Assembly (NCBI GenBank): GCA_020697375.1
Contig: JAJFBJ010000091.1
Location: 1-12,901 of the forward strand
From: Nitrospira sp.
Lineage (GTDB): Bacteria > Nitrospirota > Nitrospiria > Nitrospirales > Nitrospiraceae
Direction: 5' to 3'
Length of the DNA: 12,901 nt
Shown here piece after piece: positions 12,276 through 12,901 of this stretch. The notes beneath the pieces were generated by a model. The model was not told the DNA's origin. It ran no database searches and was given only the letters and a program-made list of their open reading frames with translations. Numbering within the stretch: the stretch's first letter is position 1; the number at the start of each line of letters is the position of its first letter. Both the position numbers and the translations under genes were made by a program.

Positions 12276-12901
12276 ATGGGAACGGTCGCCCATAGGACGA
12301 ATAGGCCTGCATCGGCTCCCGCTGCGCCCACCAAGGATCTTCGGGGCCGGGCCGTGCTGATCCTGGACGATGAACCGGCTATCTGCGAGTTGCTGGCCGA
12401 GATGCTGCGCTCCACCGGACATTCGGTCCTGACCGCCCGTTCGGCGGACGAGGCGTTAGCCCAACTGCGCACCCATCCCGTTGCCATCCTGATCGTCGAT
12501 GTGCAGCTGGCCGGAACCGATGGGATTACTTTTCTCGAACGGGCCATGGAAGTCGACGGCCGCCTGCTCGGTATCGTCATGACGGGACACGGGAACATCG
12601 ATCTGGCCGTGCGAGCGATGAAAGCCGGAGCCGCGGATTTCCTGACGAAGCCTTTTCAGCCAGAGCTGGTGCCTCTGACGGTCTCGCGGCTGCTGGAGCT
12701 CTATCGGTTACGCCAGGAGAATACGGTGCTCAAGAAAACGCTGGTTCGGTCCGGCAATATCCGGTTGCGCAGCATGCCGATGGCCGATTTCGGCCGGGGC
12801 AATAAACCGGTCGGGTCCGATGAGGAGGTAACGGAATTCGAACGAGGAGTAGCCGAGGGGGAACATCGGGTCACTGCGGCGATCGAGGCGAGGAGGCAAC
12901 A
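12276..12901 (+). CDS. Receiver-domain protein with FliH-like tail, partial (cut by window edge)
   Basis: The frame is open from ATG 12276 to the window end (208 complete codons) without a stop. GAGGAG at 12261-12266 is 9 bases before the start, which directly abuts the fliG stop. After a Pro/Ala-rich leader (1-25), residues 26-140 form a complete receiver domain: acidic D31-D32-E33, phosphoacceptor D75, T103 and K125. A helical linker (LYRLRQENTVLKKTL, 142-156) leads to NIRLRSMPMADFG and then EFERGVAEGEHRVTAAIEAR (188-207). These last two resemble the opening and the GxxxG-rich helix of FliH, the regulator of the FliI export ATPase. fliH normally follows fliG. I infer a receiver-FliH fusion. 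The alternative is a response regulator with another C-terminal output, because the decisive part lies beyond the window. Confidence 0.75.
   Translation, partial: MGTVAHRTNRPASAPAAPTKDLRGRAVLILDDEPAICELLAEMLRSTGHSVLTARSADEALAQLRTHPVAILIVDVQLAGTDGITFLERAMEVDGRLLGIVMTGHGNIDLAVRAMKAGAADFLTKPFQPELVPLTVSRLLELYRLRQENTVLKKTLVRSGNIRLRSMPMADFGRGNKPVGSDEEVTEFERGVAEGEHRVTAAIEARRQ

Noticed and set aside
11654..12598. 314-residue minus-strand frame spanning fliG and the next gene
   Set aside because: It is antisense to two well-supported genes and very rich in Ser, Arg and Pro, typical of a shadow frame.
1..12901. CRISPR arrays, toxin-antitoxin pairs, defence or phage genes
   Set aside because: No regularly spaced repeats, small paired genes or phage-like proteins were found on either strand. 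The only mobile element seen is the IS3-family element.

Overview
The window looks like chromosomal DNA of a GC-rich, flagellated Gram-negative bacterium that uses sigma-54. The combination of a TPR / histidine kinase / NtrC-type regulator cluster next to flgBC-fliEFG would fit the Nitrospirota (Nitrospira-like). That placement is a memory-based impression from gene content and style, not a search result.

Layout. Positions 1-66 are unassigned flank. Positions 67-1277 hold one apparently intact IS3-family (IS407-like) insertion sequence with orfA, orfB, a textbook A AAA AAG frameshift site and 25-bp imperfect terminal inverted repeats. It is followed by a tRNA-Thr(UGU) gene on the minus strand (1408-1483) and a structured, otherwise empty intergenic region. 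From 1789 to the right edge everything is one co-oriented flagellar block: a FleQ/FlrA-type sigma-54 activator (1789-3207); a regulatory gap with a FleQ-box-like palindrome, a possible terminator and a near-consensus sigma-54 promoter; a translationally coupled trio of exported TPR protein, soluble PAS histidine kinase and FlrC/FleR-type regulator (3386-8267); a second sigma-54 promoter; then flgB, flgC, fliE, fliF, fliG and a gene cut by the window edge.

How it fits together. The sequence supports a three-tier sigma-54 cascade like FlrA -> FlrBC -> class III genes of Vibrio/Pseudomonas. The first activator would act at 3238-3251 on the 3356-3371 promoter to make the TPR-kinase-regulator operon. 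The phosphorylated second activator would fire the 8368-8383 promoter for the rod proximal (FlgB, FlgC), rod/MS-ring adaptor (FliE), MS-ring (FliF) and switch (FliG) genes.

The most unusual item is the last gene (12276 to edge), in the position where fliH is expected. It encodes a complete phosphorylatable receiver domain followed by a tail that resembles the start of FliH, suggesting a response-regulator/FliH fusion. I saw no CRISPR array, defence system, toxin-antitoxin pair or biosynthetic cluster.
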